Origin: DAOUKH01 sp965261455
GTDB lineage: Bacteria; Chloroflexota; Dehalococcoidia; SHYB01
Direction: 5' to 3'
NCBI GenBank assembly: GCA_965261455.1
Contig: OZ253453.1
Location: forward strand, 2,666,001 to 2,730,000
Length of the DNA: 64,000 bases
Shown one piece after another: positions 34,817 through 42,637 of this stretch. The position numbers and the translations under genes are program-made. The notes below the pieces were generated by a model. It searched no databases and had not been told where the DNA came from. It worked only from the letters and a program-made list of their open reading frames with translations. Within the stretch, counting starts at the first letter, position 1. Every line of letters begins with the position of its first letter.

Positions 34817-35229
34817 GAACCGGACGACTCCTGGCCCAACCGCTCGTACAGGTCACCCAGGACCGCCAGGTAGCGGCGGCGTATGTTCCGAATGGGCTCT
34901 TGGAATGTCTCATTGTCGTAGGTGTGGGACACCTTGTTGCGGTCGGCAAGCATATCGGTCCAGGTTTCGCCGTCGTCGATCAATTTGGCCTGGAAGGCTT
35001 CGCGGATAACGGCGCGCGGCGTCACCGTCGCGAGCGTAGCCCCGTCGTGCTCCAAGCGGTCCTTGAGTGTTTTCCACGCCAGCTCGAAGGTGTACTCGAA
35101 CCGTTGAACGACGCCCTCACGCTCCAGATCGCTCAGCGCCTCCGGGTCCTGCTCTAGGGGCTCCCGCAAGAGCGCATAGGCGCGCGCGAAGTTCGTGAAG
35201 CGGTAACGCCAGCGTATTTCCTCGCTCAT
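34813..35229 (-). CDS. HEPN toxin (HI0074 family)
   Basis: A 138-residue all-helical protein of the HI0074/HEPN family. Landmarks are RYRFTNFARAYALLREPL, the pattern FEYTFELAWKTLKD, PRAVIREAFQAKLI, and the RNase motif RNKVSHTYD (Rx4H). It should act as a toxin RNase controlled by the MNT partner encoded next. I start at 35229 (MSEEIRW); 17 further residues upstream do not match the family. It is the first gene of the overlapping HEPN-MNT-AddB-AddA operon. Confidence 0.83.
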   Translation of the reverse strand: MSEEIRWRYRFTNFARAYALLREPLEQDPEALSDLEREGVVQRFEYTFELAWKTLKDRLEHDGATLATVTPRAVIREAFQAKLIDDGETWTDMLADRNKVSHTYDNETFQEPIRNIRRRYLAVLGDLYERLGQESSGS

Positions 35230-35344
35230 AACCTGGCTCCGCCACGGGGCGCAGTTCGTCATTCCCCTGACCCGCAGCATGCGTTGTTTGACATTCTACC
35301 CCGCCGTCCGCGGAACGGTGGATGACGGGACCACGCGGCTCCGC

Positions 35345-35547
35345 TCAGCCTCGGCGGCTGCGGAACCGCGGGTCGAGGATGTCGCGGGCGGCGTCGCCGA
35401 ACACGGCGAGGGTGAGCGTGGCGTAAAGCACGGGCATAGGGCCGGTGACGTAGAGCTCGCCGCGGGCCTTGAGGGCCTCGGCGCGGGTCAGCCTGACCAT
35501 CTGCGGCGCCGCGGCGATGGCGAAGGCGGCGATCACGCTGCTCGTCA
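35345..35547 (-). pseudogene. Decayed duplicate of the permease C gene end
   Basis: This stretch reads as pieces of the C-terminal half of the permease encoded at 36158-37015. It keeps AAPQMVRLTRAEALKARGEL, then jumps to a short middle piece and ends with FGDAARDILDPRF as in the intact gene. About 75 residues of the intact protein are missing between the pieces. At 35547 the similarity stops abruptly and AT-rich DNA begins. It is separated from the intact gene by a MazEF-type module. Confidence 0.8.
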
Positions 35548-35582
35548 ATAGAAGAATGTGGTGTATGTATGTTGTGTATATG

Positions 35583-35588
35583 TATAGT
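35583..35588 (+). promoter_or_regulatory. Possible -10 box (TATAGT) of the mazEF-like pair
   Basis: TATAGT lies in an AT-rich block (about 35548-35600) that contrasts with its surroundings. It ends only 6 bases before the first ATG, so the transcript would be nearly leaderless. No -35 is evident. Confidence 0.35.
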
Positions 35589-35594
35589 ATTCTA

Positions 35595-35825
35595 ATGAGC
35601 ATGAAGGCTATACAGGTCACATTCGACGAAGCGCTGCTTGATAGACTCGACCGATATCCGGCGGTCCAGGAGCAGGGCCGTTCAGCGGTGCTCCGGGAGG
35701 CCGTCGCCGACTTTCTCACCCGCAAGGAGGCCGAGGAGACCGCACGCCGGTATCGGGAGGGCTATGGTGCCGCTCCGCCCGATGAGTTTGAGGGGTGGAC
35801 CGCCGAGGGCGTATGGCCGAGCTAG
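35595..35825 (+). CDS. Ribbon-helix-helix antitoxin (MazE/CopG-type)
   Basis: A 76-residue protein with an N-terminal ribbon-helix-helix fold: the strand MKAIQVTFDEALLDRL, then RSAVLREAVADFLTRKE. The C-terminal part (YREGYGAAPPDEFEGWTAEG) is an acidic tail suited to wrapping a MazF-type toxin. Start codons at 35595 and 35601 are both possible. The 3' end overlaps the toxin gene by 13 bases. It should neutralise the toxin and repress the operon. Confidence 0.82.
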   Translation: MSMKAIQVTFDEALLDRLDRYPAVQEQGRSAVLREAVADFLTRKEAEETARRYREGYGAAPPDEFEGWTAEGVWPS

Positions 35826-36145
35826 TCAGTCCTCGCCGGGGCGAAGTCTGGCGCTATCAGTTCGCCGCGCCTGACAAAGAGCGGCCGGTCGTCATCCTAA
35901 CGCGTCAGGAAGTCCTCCCCCTGCTATGCACCGCGACCGTGGCGCCGATTACGTCGACGATTCGAGGCCTGCCGAGCGAAGTGCTTGTCGGATCAGAGGA
36001 AGGGCTGAAGCATGAGTCGGCGATCAACCTCGACCACGTCCAGACCGTTGAACAGCACCGCCTCGGCCAGTACGTCGGATCCCTGAGCGAGGCGAAGATG
36101 CGCCAAGTCTGCCGCGCGCTCGCCATCGCGACCGGTTGCGCGTAG
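35813..36145 (+). CDS. mazF: MazF/PemK-family mRNA interferase toxin
   Basis: A 110-residue toxin of the MazF/PemK family. The family landmarks are PRRGEVWRYQF near the N-terminus, KERPVVILTRQEVL, VAPITSTIRGLPSEVLVG, the central ESAINLDHVQTV, and LGQYVGSLSEAKMRQVCRAL at the end. It should cleave mRNA at short sequence motifs. The start at 35813 has GAGG upstream and lies inside the antitoxin gene. The gene ends 12 bases from the convergent permease stop. Confidence 0.88.
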   Translation: MAELVSPRRGEVWRYQFAAPDKERPVVILTRQEVLPLLCTATVAPITSTIRGLPSEVLVGSEEGLKHESAINLDHVQTVEQHRLGQYVGSLSEAKMRQVCRALAIATGCA

Positions 36146-36157
36146 CGGTCGCTCCGC

Positions 36158-37015
36158 TCAGCCTCGGCGGCTCCAGAAGCGTGGGTCGAGGATGTCGCGG
36201 GCGGCGTCGCCGATGACGGCGAAGCTGAACACGGCGAGGGTGAGCGCGGCGGCGGGGAAGAGGGTGAGCCAGGGGGAGGCCTCGAGGAAGCCACCGGTTC
36301 CCTCGCGGAGCATGCGGCCCCAGGACGGGTCGGGGGGCGGCGCGCCCAGCCCCAGGAAGCTGAGCGACGCCTCGGCCACGATCGCTTGCTCTAGGAGCGA
36401 GGCGGCGAGCACCGCCATGGGCCCCGCGCCGTTGGGGAGCACGTGGCGCAGGAGGATGCGGAGCGGCCCCGCGCCCGCGGCCTCGGCGGCGGTGACGTAG
36501 AGCTCGCCGCGGGCCTTGAGGGCCTCGGCGCGGGCCAGGCGGACCATCTGCGGCGTCGCCGCGATGGCGACGGCGGCGATCACGCTGCTCGTCGACGGCG
36601 TCAGCGCGGTCACCAACACGAGCGCGAGCACAAGGACAGGAAAGGCCAGCAGCGCGTCGACCACCCGCTGGATGGCGAGGTCGAGCTTGCCGCCCGCGTA
36701 GCCCGAAACGAGTCCGACAGCACCGCCCAACGCCACGGCTATCGCCACCGAGACGACGCCGACGTAGAGCGAGATGCGGGCTCCGTGAACGACGCGGCTG
36801 AAGACGTCGCGCCCCAGCGTGTCGGTCCCGAAGAAGGCCCCGCTGGACGGCCCCTCCAGGCGCGCCGCGATATCCTGCGCCACGGGATCGTGCGTCGCGA
36901 TGAGGTCGGCGAAGACGGCGGCAGTGGCGAGCGCGGCGAGCACCGCCACGCCGGCGGTTCCCAGCGGCTTGCGCCGCGCCAGCGCCCAGGCGCCGGTTAG
37001 CCAGGACGGACGCAT
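36158..37015 (-). CDS. dppC: Peptide-type ABC transporter permease C
   Basis: A 285-residue inner-membrane permease of the DppC/OppC group. It has an N-terminal segment GTAGVAVLAALATAAVFADLIA, the motif GPSSGAFFGTDTLGRDVFSRVVHG typical of DppC, further membrane helices, and the EAA loop ARAEALKARGELYVTAAEAAGAGPLRILLRHVLPN (coupling helix). It ends with GDAARDILDPRF. It follows permease B by 9 bases. The matching binding protein is upstream on the same strand but separated by a toxin-antitoxin module. No ATPase gene is adjacent. Confidence 0.9.
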   Translation of the reverse strand: MRPSWLTGAWALARRKPLGTAGVAVLAALATAAVFADLIATHDPVAQDIAARLEGPSSGAFFGTDTLGRDVFSRVVHGARISLYVGVVSVAIAVALGGAVGLVSGYAGGKLDLAIQRVVDALLAFPVLVLALVLVTALTPSTSSVIAAVAIAATPQMVRLARAEALKARGELYVTAAEAAGAGPLRILLRHVLPNGAGPMAVLAASLLEQAIVAEASLSFLGLGAPPPDPSWGRMLREGTGGFLEASPWLTLFPAAALTLAVFSFAVIGDAARDILDPRFWSRRG

Positions 37016-37024
37016 GCCGCGCTC

Positions 37025-37987
37025 CTATGCACGATACACAACCCTTGGATCTATCACCGCGTAGGCCATATCCGCGATCAGGTTGATGCAGAGGACGAAG
37101 AAGACGAGCAGCATGGCCAACGCCTGGACCACGGGGTAGTCGCGGCCCGCCGCCGCGTCGGCGACGCCCCGGCCCAGTCCGGGGAGGCCGAAGACGACCT
37201 CGACGACCACCGCGCCGCTGAGCAGCGCGCCGGCCTGGAGTGCGCCCACGGTGATGATGGGAATCGCGGCGGGGCGCAGGGCGTGACGGAAGAGCACCAC
37301 GCGCTCGCTCAGCCCCTTTCCGCGGGCGGCGCGGACGTAGTCCTGCCCCAGCGTCTCCAGGAGCGAGGCTCGGGTCATGCGGACCAGCGCGCCGGCGAGC
37401 CCAAATCCCAGCACGAGCGCGGGGACTACCATGATGCGGACGTGCCGCCACGGGTCTTCCCAGGGGTCGGCGTAGACCAGGGGAGGGGTCCAATCGAAGA
37501 CGATAAGCAGCGCGAGCAGCGTCACCAGCGCGAGCACGAAGGCGGGCGCGGACTGGCCCGCGATGGAGACGGCCCGCGCCAGGTAGTCGGGCCAGCGGTC
37601 CTGCGCCCGCGCCGCGAGCGCGCCTAGCGGTATGGCCGCGAGCAGCGCCGCCGCGCCCGCGTACAGCGTCAGCAGCATGGTCACCGGCGCCTGCCGCGCG
37701 ATGATCGAGGGGATGCCCTCGCGCGACACGAATGATCGGCCCCCGAAGTCGCCGTTCACCAGGCTCCACAACCAATTGCCGTACTGAACGAAGAGGGGGT
37801 GGTCGAGACCGAGCTCCTCGCGCACGAGCGCGATCTGCTCGACGTCGTGGGCCGACTCGCCGGCGCCGCTAAGGACGACCTCCGCGACGTCGCCGGGCGC
37901 GACCCGCATGATGAAGAAGACGACGGCGGAGGCGATCAGCAGCGTCGGCACGAAGAGGGCCAGCCGTATGGCGAGATAGCGGGTCAC
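37025..37987 (-). CDS. dppB: Peptide-type ABC transporter permease B
   Basis: A 320-residue inner-membrane permease of the DppB/OppB group. The first helix is LALFVPTLLIASAVVFFIMRVAPGD, with LGLDHPLFVQYGNWL and DFGGRSF as family markers. The coupling segment is TRASLLETLGQDYVRAARGKGLSE, and the C-terminal helix ends YAVIDPRVVY. The start codon is GTG. It overlaps no gene upstream: 236 bases containing the vapBC promoter precede it. Confidence 0.9.
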   Translation of the reverse strand: MTRYLAIRLALFVPTLLIASAVVFFIMRVAPGDVAEVVLSGAGESAHDVEQIALVREELGLDHPLFVQYGNWLWSLVNGDFGGRSFVSREGIPSIIARQAPVTMLLTLYAGAAALLAAIPLGALAARAQDRWPDYLARAVSIAGQSAPAFVLALVTLLALLIVFDWTPPLVYADPWEDPWRHVRIMVVPALVLGFGLAGALVRMTRASLLETLGQDYVRAARGKGLSERVVLFRHALRPAAIPIITVGALQAGALLSGAVVVEVVFGLPGLGRGVADAAAGRDYPVVQALAMLLVFFVLCINLIADMAYAVIDPRVVYRA

Positions 37988-38142
37988 GTTGCGGGCCGCC
38001 GATCACGCAAGAAGCGCCAGCCAGTGCGACGGGCGTAGGCCGCGGGTCTGGACGGCGGCGCGCAGGCTGAAAGTGTGCCCGCAGGCAGAGTGCGAGTAGG
38101 GAAGGAGTAAATGGAATTGGGGCGGCGTAATATGACTAAGCC

Positions 38143-38172
38143 TTGTAATATTGCATAGCGCACTGCTACTAT
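38143..38172 (+). promoter_or_regulatory. Promoter of the vapBC-like pair (extended -10)
   Basis: TTGTAA (38143-38148) and TACTAT (38167-38172) are 18 bases apart. TGC directly before the -10 makes it an extended -10 promoter. The start codon of the antitoxin follows 51 bases later. Confidence 0.55.
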
Positions 38173-38223
38173 CCATTCTGTAAGGAAAAAGACCATCCTG
38201 CGCCGTGGAAGGAGCCACCCCCA

Positions 38224-38457
38224 TTGATCGAATCCAGCATAACCGTGAAGGGGCAGACCACGCTGCCCAAGGCCGTCAGGGAGTCGCTGGCGGTGAAGGC
38301 CGGTGACAAGGTCCGCTACGTCATCCTGGACGAGGGCGTGCTGCTCATGCCGGTGCGGTCCACCAGCCGCCTGTACGGCAGCTTGAAGTATGACGGCCCC
38401 GCCGTGAGCTTGGAAGCCATGGACCGCGCCATCGCAGATGGGGCGACCGAAGGATGA
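38224..38457 (+). CDS. vapB: AbrB/SpoVT-type antitoxin (VapB-like)
   Basis: A 77-residue swapped-hairpin AbrB-family antitoxin: SSITVKGQTTLPKAVRESL and KAGDKVRYVILDEGVLLMP are the classic DNA-binding beta strands. The C-terminal part binds the toxin. The start codon is TTG, with AAGGAG 9 bases upstream. Its TGA overlaps the toxin start (ATGA). It should repress its own operon. Confidence 0.87.
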   Translation: MIESSITVKGQTTLPKAVRESLAVKAGDKVRYVILDEGVLLMPVRSTSRLYGSLKYDGPAVSLEAMDRAIADGATEG

Positions 38458-38873
38458 CCGCCCTCGACACCAACGTGATCGTACGCTATCTCGTCGGCGA
38501 CCACCCTGAACAGGCGGAAGCGGCCCGCGTGCTGCTGGAGGGGTTGATCCCCGGCAACCCGGGCTTCATCTGCCGCGAGGTCGTGATGGAGGTTGGCTGG
38601 GTGTTGGAGCGGGCCTACCGCTTCACGCGCGCCCAGATTGCAGAGGTGCTGCTGGACCTCACGGCTTCGGACAGCCTCGTGGTCGAGCATTCGGATGACG
38701 TCGCCGCGGCCGCGTACCGCTACCGCCAGGGCGGGGTCGGCTTCTCGGACCTGATGGTCCTAGCGGCGGCCGAGCGGGCTGGAGCCGCTCCGCTCTATAC
38801 CTTCGACCGCCGGCTCGCCCGCATGGACGGAGCGGTCCTGGTAAAAAGCGCGGTCGGAGGCCCGCAGCCATGA
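38454..38873 (+). CDS. vapC: PIN-domain toxin (VapC-like)
   Basis: A 139-residue PIN-domain ribonuclease. The four expected acidic residues are seen in ALDTNVIVRYL (Asp near 5), REVVMEVGWVL (Glu), GFSDLMVLAAAE (Asp near 98) and YTFDRRLARM (Asp near 117). VapC toxins cleave tRNA or rRNA and stop translation. It is translationally coupled to the AbrB-type antitoxin. The pair sits on the plus strand between genes of a minus-strand peptide transporter operon. Confidence 0.9.
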   Translation: MTALDTNVIVRYLVGDHPEQAEAARVLLEGLIPGNPGFICREVVMEVGWVLERAYRFTRAQIAEVLLDLTASDSLVVEHSDDVAAAAYRYRQGGVGFSDLMVLAAAERAGAAPLYTFDRRLARMDGAVLVKSAVGGPQP

Positions 38874-38912
38874 AGGACGCCCAGAGCTAATGGGGACTGT
38901 GCCCGTTGGGGG

Positions 38913-40679
38913 CTACCTATCGAGCCACACCGTGGCGAAGTCGGTGTGGGTGTGGCCGTCCTCGGGGGGGATGATAACCCCGCGGACGTGGGTGCGGTAC
39001 GGGACGACTTGGACCGACCCGGCGATCGGCACCACGTACGCCTGCTCGCGGATGAAGTAGCGCTCGAACTCGCGCCACACCCGCACCCGCTGGTTAAACT
39101 CCCGCGCCGCGCGCAGCCGGTCGTAGAAGTCGTCCACCAACCGGTCGTCGTGCTTGCTGTAGGCGTCGGGGTTCTCCTCGTAGCGGCCGAAGACCGACTC
39201 GGTGCCCTCGGGGACGGGTGCCGTGAAGTGCGCGCCGGGCTGGCTGTCGTATTCGAGGCTGACGCGGCCCCGGTTCCACTCCGCCTCGTCGACCACGCGC
39301 AGCTCGAGGTCGACGCCGAGACCGGCGAGCTGGCCCTGGAGGAACTCGCACCGCGTCACGAGTCGGGCGCGGCACAGGTAATTCATCGAGAAGCCGCCGG
39401 CGAAGCCCGCTTCCGCCATCAGGCCCTTGGCCTCGGCGCGCCGCTCGTCCAGCGCGCCGGAGCTGAAGCGGGGCCAGGTCACGAAGTCGCTGCCGGTGAA
39501 CGGGTTGGTGAGGCCGAGAATCGGCGAGACGTAGCCGAACCCCCCCAGCACGCCGGGGATCGCGGCCTCGCGGTCAATCCACAGCGAGATCGCCTGGCGG
39601 ACCCGAACGTCCTGCCACGGCCCTTCCTTCAGCACGTTGAAGGCGAGCCGGAAGAGCCCGCCCTGCATGTGGCCGTACCAGACGTCCCCGGCGAGGTCTC
39701 GCTCGTAGCCGCGTTGGCGCTCGATGGTGAGGTAGTGGCCCTCGCCGCGGGCGCCACCGTCGAGCCGGCCGGTGCGGAAGGCCGCGTCCATCGCCGCCGC
39801 GTCGGGGGTGATCACGAAGTCGATCCCGTCGAGGTAGGGGAGGGCCTCGCCCTGGGCGTCGCGCTCCCAGTAGCCGTCGAAGCGGCGGAGCCGGAGCACG
39901 GAGCTGGGCGCATAGCCGTCGAGCAGGAACGGGCCAGTCCCCACCAGCCCGACGTCGATCGGGCCCGCGCTCAGGTCGCCGGCGTCGATCAGGGGGTGCA
40001 GCAGATGCTCGGGGTGCGCGATCTTGAGGCGGGGATTCATCAGCACTTCGAGGTAGTAGGGGTTCGGCTCGGCGAGGCGGACGCGCACTTGCCGGAACGG
40101 CAGCGTCTCAACCGCCGGCGGGTCTCCGGCGGCGAGGCCGAGATCGCCCCGAAAGTACGCCGGCGCGCGCACGCGGCCTTCGTCGTCGATCCCGAACGCG
40201 GCCAACTCGAACCAGAATGCGACGTCGGCGCCGGTGAAGGGCTCGCCGTCGTGCCAGACGGCGCCGCTCCGTAGGGTGAAGGTCCACTCGGTGAAGTCGG
40301 GCGAGACCGTCCAGTCGCTCGCGAGGCCGGGGCAGACGAGGTAGATGTTCTCGCGGCAGCGGAAGACGAGGTTGCCTGGGCCGTAGAGTCCGCCGCCGGG
40401 GTGGTGCAGCGCGATGCTGCTGGTGCGCATGGGGTCGAAGGCGGCGGGCGGGTCGCCCCGGTTGGCGAGGACGAGCACCCCGCCGCGGCGGGCAAGCCGG
40501 GCGTTCTCCGCGAGGTCCGCCGTGGGCTCCGGGGAAGGCGTCACCGCGACCGGCGTCGGCGATGGGCTCGCGACCGGCGCCTCCGTCCCCTCCGTCCCCG
40601 CCGCGCCGCAAGCCGCCACGACCAGCGTCACGGCGACAGCCGCGGCCAGCGCCCGCCCGTACGTCAGGAACCCGTTCAT
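38913..40679 (-). CDS. ABC transporter solute-binding lipoprotein, family 5 (copy C)
   Basis: A 588-residue binding lipoprotein of the peptide/nickel family. The signal peptide AAAVAVTLVVAACGAAG ends at a lipobox Cys and is followed by a short Pro-Thr-Ser linker. Mature-domain landmarks are LARRGGVLVLANRGDPPAAF, FTEWTFTLRSGAVWHDGEPF and AISLWIDREAAIPGVLGG. It is the probable partner of permeases B and C downstream, from which it is separated by vapBC. The start at 40679 removes 50 residues that precede the signal peptide. Confidence 0.85.
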   Translation of the reverse strand: MNGFLTYGRALAAAVAVTLVVAACGAAGTEGTEAPVASPSPTPVAVTPSPEPTADLAENARLARRGGVLVLANRGDPPAAFDPMRTSSIALHHPGGGLYGPGNLVFRCRENIYLVCPGLASDWTVSPDFTEWTFTLRSGAVWHDGEPFTGADVAFWFELAAFGIDDEGRVRAPAYFRGDLGLAAGDPPAVETLPFRQVRVRLAEPNPYYLEVLMNPRLKIAHPEHLLHPLIDAGDLSAGPIDVGLVGTGPFLLDGYAPSSVLRLRRFDGYWERDAQGEALPYLDGIDFVITPDAAAMDAAFRTGRLDGGARGEGHYLTIERQRGYERDLAGDVWYGHMQGGLFRLAFNVLKEGPWQDVRVRQAISLWIDREAAIPGVLGGFGYVSPILGLTNPFTGSDFVTWPRFSSGALDERRAEAKGLMAEAGFAGGFSMNYLCRARLVTRCEFLQGQLAGLGVDLELRVVDEAEWNRGRVSLEYDSQPGAHFTAPVPEGTESVFGRYEENPDAYSKHDDRLVDDFYDRLRAAREFNQRVRVWREFERYFIREQAYVVPIAGSVQVVPYRTHVRGVIIPPEDGHTHTDFATVWLDR

Positions 40680-40987
40680 AGGTGCAACATCCGCGAAAAC
40701 CGCCCGTGCATCTAGGATACGCAGCCGCAGGCGGGCGTGGATGCGGGGAGCGAGCGGGCATCGCCCCCTCGCACGGTTTGACGCTCGGAACGGCTTCCCT
40801 CTAGACTCTGCCCAGCCGCGGTTGGCCATCCGACTTCTGGCAGGAGTACATGGCTAGGTTCAGAGAGGCCCGCTGCAGACGGCTGGCATAGCGAGAGGGC
40901 GCTAGGGTGTGTACTATTAGCCTAAGTGGTCATGCGTGCATGCGTAAGTAGCACCGTTCCAACCTGAAATAGCCCAGACAGGGCATC
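40680..40987. other. Intergenic region of 308 bases
   Basis: This divergent gap lies between solute-binding protein copy C and the low-GC cassette. A TACTAT at 40912-40917 could be a -10 box for the plus strand but lacks a -35. No RNA gene, terminator or repeat is seen. Confidence 0.4.
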
Positions 40988-41653
40988 ATGAGCAATCCAC
41001 GCCTGCCAAACCTGAAGTCTAGCCACGCCGTGGACTTTTCAATCTCGGCCTTGTTATCCCTGGAGACAGCGGCGGCTGATGATCTACTCAACGAGCTTTG
41101 GGCACGTGGAGGCGAAAAGGACCGAGAAATCGACGGCGCTGTGTTCGCTACTCGTTATGTTATCTCTCGCAGGGCGCACAGTGGTCGTGGCTTGGTCCAT
41201 AAGAGGAGAAAGGACGACAGGCTTCATCTCCTCCTAAGATTTAGCGTCGGTGCTCCAAAGGCGGATCCGGATCTAGGCAAGATCGAAACTTTACTTGTGG
41301 TACTGAACGAACGTAAGATACAGACCGAGTTGCATTCTAGGGCAACTTTTGTCTTCCCCGGAAGTTTCTTCAGTAGCTTCTTTGCAATGCCATTGAAGCT
41401 TTTTGATGACCGTGCTACTTTCGACCATCTAACTGGCTTCAGACTAAGCAAAATGGAACAAGGTGAGTCGGTTCGGGATGTCATTCTCGACCACACTGGA
41501 GACCCGAAGAAACTTCAGCTCTCCGTCTCCTGGAGGAAAGTTGACTCACTTAGCTCGGCTTCGCCAGTCGAATTGTTCCAGGAAGCTAAGCAACAAGCAG
41601 CAGCTGTGCTAGCGCCGCGAAGCGAGGTGAATCGATGGATAAGGAAGCAATAG
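40988..41653 (+). CDS. Unrecognised protein, low-GC cassette gene 1
   Basis: A 221-residue protein that I cannot place in a family. It is soluble, with no signal peptide or membrane helix. Visible features are a helical N-terminus (SISALLSLETAAADDLLNEL), a basic patch RRAHSGRGLVHKRRKDDRLH, and alternating strands (LETLLVVL-like, TELHSRATFVFPGSFF). FFSSFFAMPLKLFDD is hydrophobic but short. Base composition is visibly lower in GC than neighbours. The end overlaps gene 2 by 19 bases. Together these features suggest transfer as a unit. Confidence 0.65.
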   Translation: MSNPRLPNLKSSHAVDFSISALLSLETAAADDLLNELWARGGEKDREIDGAVFATRYVISRRAHSGRGLVHKRRKDDRLHLLLRFSVGAPKADPDLGKIETLLVVLNERKIQTELHSRATFVFPGSFFSSFFAMPLKLFDDRATFDHLTGFRLSKMEQGESVRDVILDHTGDPKKLQLSVSWRKVDSLSSASPVELFQEAKQQAAAVLAPRSEVNRWIRKQ

Positions 41654-42093
41654 GGTCCAAATTCCCAACCGCCTTTTCGAACTTGTGGCCCGTCTCTCGT
41701 GAGCCCGATGGTCACGACGTTTATGAGCAGTTGATAGCCGGACAGGCACCCGAGAGAATTCATGAATGGCGGCTCGTTAATCCACCGCTTGAAGCTTACA
41801 GCGGACCGACGACGCTCGAGCGCCCGACTAAGAGTTCGGACTTACAGGCTAGAATTTCGGCCCTGGAGTCCGACACTTCCTTCGTCAAGCACGATATGAG
41901 CGAGTTGAAAGAGCTCATTCTGACATTGATTGCGCGCTTGCCTCTCTCTCCGCCCAACGAAACCACTGAAGAGTCTGACGCCTCCCCTACCTTGGTGACG
42001 CCCGGGGATCGCGCGAAGATCAAACGCTATCATCATCGACCGAAGAAGCGGGGCTTTGTGGCACCGCATTTCGAGGTAGACCCGTTCGAGTAG
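41635..42093 (+). CDS. Unrecognised coiled-coil protein, low-GC cassette gene 2
   Basis: A 152-residue protein with no family match that I know. The middle (about residues 65-100) is a predicted coiled coil, SSDLQARISALESDTSFVKH followed by DMSELKELILTLIARLP. A basic segment RAKIKRYHHRPKKRG lies near the C-terminus. GAGGTGA precedes the ATG, which lies within gene 1. The stop is 4 bases before gene 3. It may be a linker or DNA-contacting component of a three-protein system. Confidence 0.65.
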   Translation: MDKEAIGSKFPTAFSNLWPVSREPDGHDVYEQLIAGQAPERIHEWRLVNPPLEAYSGPTTLERPTKSSDLQARISALESDTSFVKHDMSELKELILTLIARLPLSPPNETTEESDASPTLVTPGDRAKIKRYHHRPKKRGFVAPHFEVDPFE

Positions 42094-42097
42094 TTGA

Positions 42098-42637
42098 ATG
42101 TACGAGGTCAATCCGGATCACAGCGCATTTCGGCAAGGAGACGTCCTACCACCAATTCAGTTTGTCCGATCCGAGTTCTGCGGGGCCGGAGGTGGTTCGT
42201 TCAAAGTGCCCCAGCAACTCGTTGAATCTGCGCGGGTTGCTCTTGTCTCTCAATGCTGCGAACTGCAGTGGTACCCGAATGAGAAGGGGCACCTCGTTCC
42301 TCGGCGGCCACAGATACTCGTGGCTCCATTGCGAGGAGTCCCATTTGATAAAGGGTCTCCTGAGTACAGGGCGCTGCAGAAGAATGGTGCCGACGATGAG
42401 GCGAACGATCCTGTCCAGTATTTCTTCTATCGCGCTATCAAAGGAGCACTTGAAGAATCCGTTGCCGATCTTGGGTCCATATTCCCAATTCGTACAGCCG
42501 AGCTCAAGAATAGGGTCGGACCAAAGCTACTGCAACTGAACGTCGAATCTCGCCGTCTGTTCCGACAACGGCTGATCGACTACTTCGCCCGAGTACCGGA
42601 TGAAGATGAAGCTGAGCTAGAGAAATTATCCGGGTGA
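42098..42637 (+). CDS. Unrecognised protein, low-GC cassette gene 3
   Basis: A 179-residue protein. The N-terminus (SAFRQGDVLPPIQFVR) and the central VALVSQCCELQWYPN resemble small proteins with a GDV..-SQxCD-type signature that I have seen near defence genes, possibly with a MazF-like beta-barrel; this recall is uncertain. No membrane segment is present. The C-terminal helix is FRQRLIDYFARVPDEDEAEL. GC content is low like the two genes before it. Its stop overlaps a GTG start of the next gene. Confidence 0.62.
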   Translation: MYEVNPDHSAFRQGDVLPPIQFVRSEFCGAGGGSFKVPQQLVESARVALVSQCCELQWYPNEKGHLVPRRPQILVAPLRGVPFDKGSPEYRALQKNGADDEANDPVQYFFYRAIKGALEESVADLGSIFPIRTAELKNRVGPKLLQLNVESRRLFRQRLIDYFARVPDEDEAELEKLSG

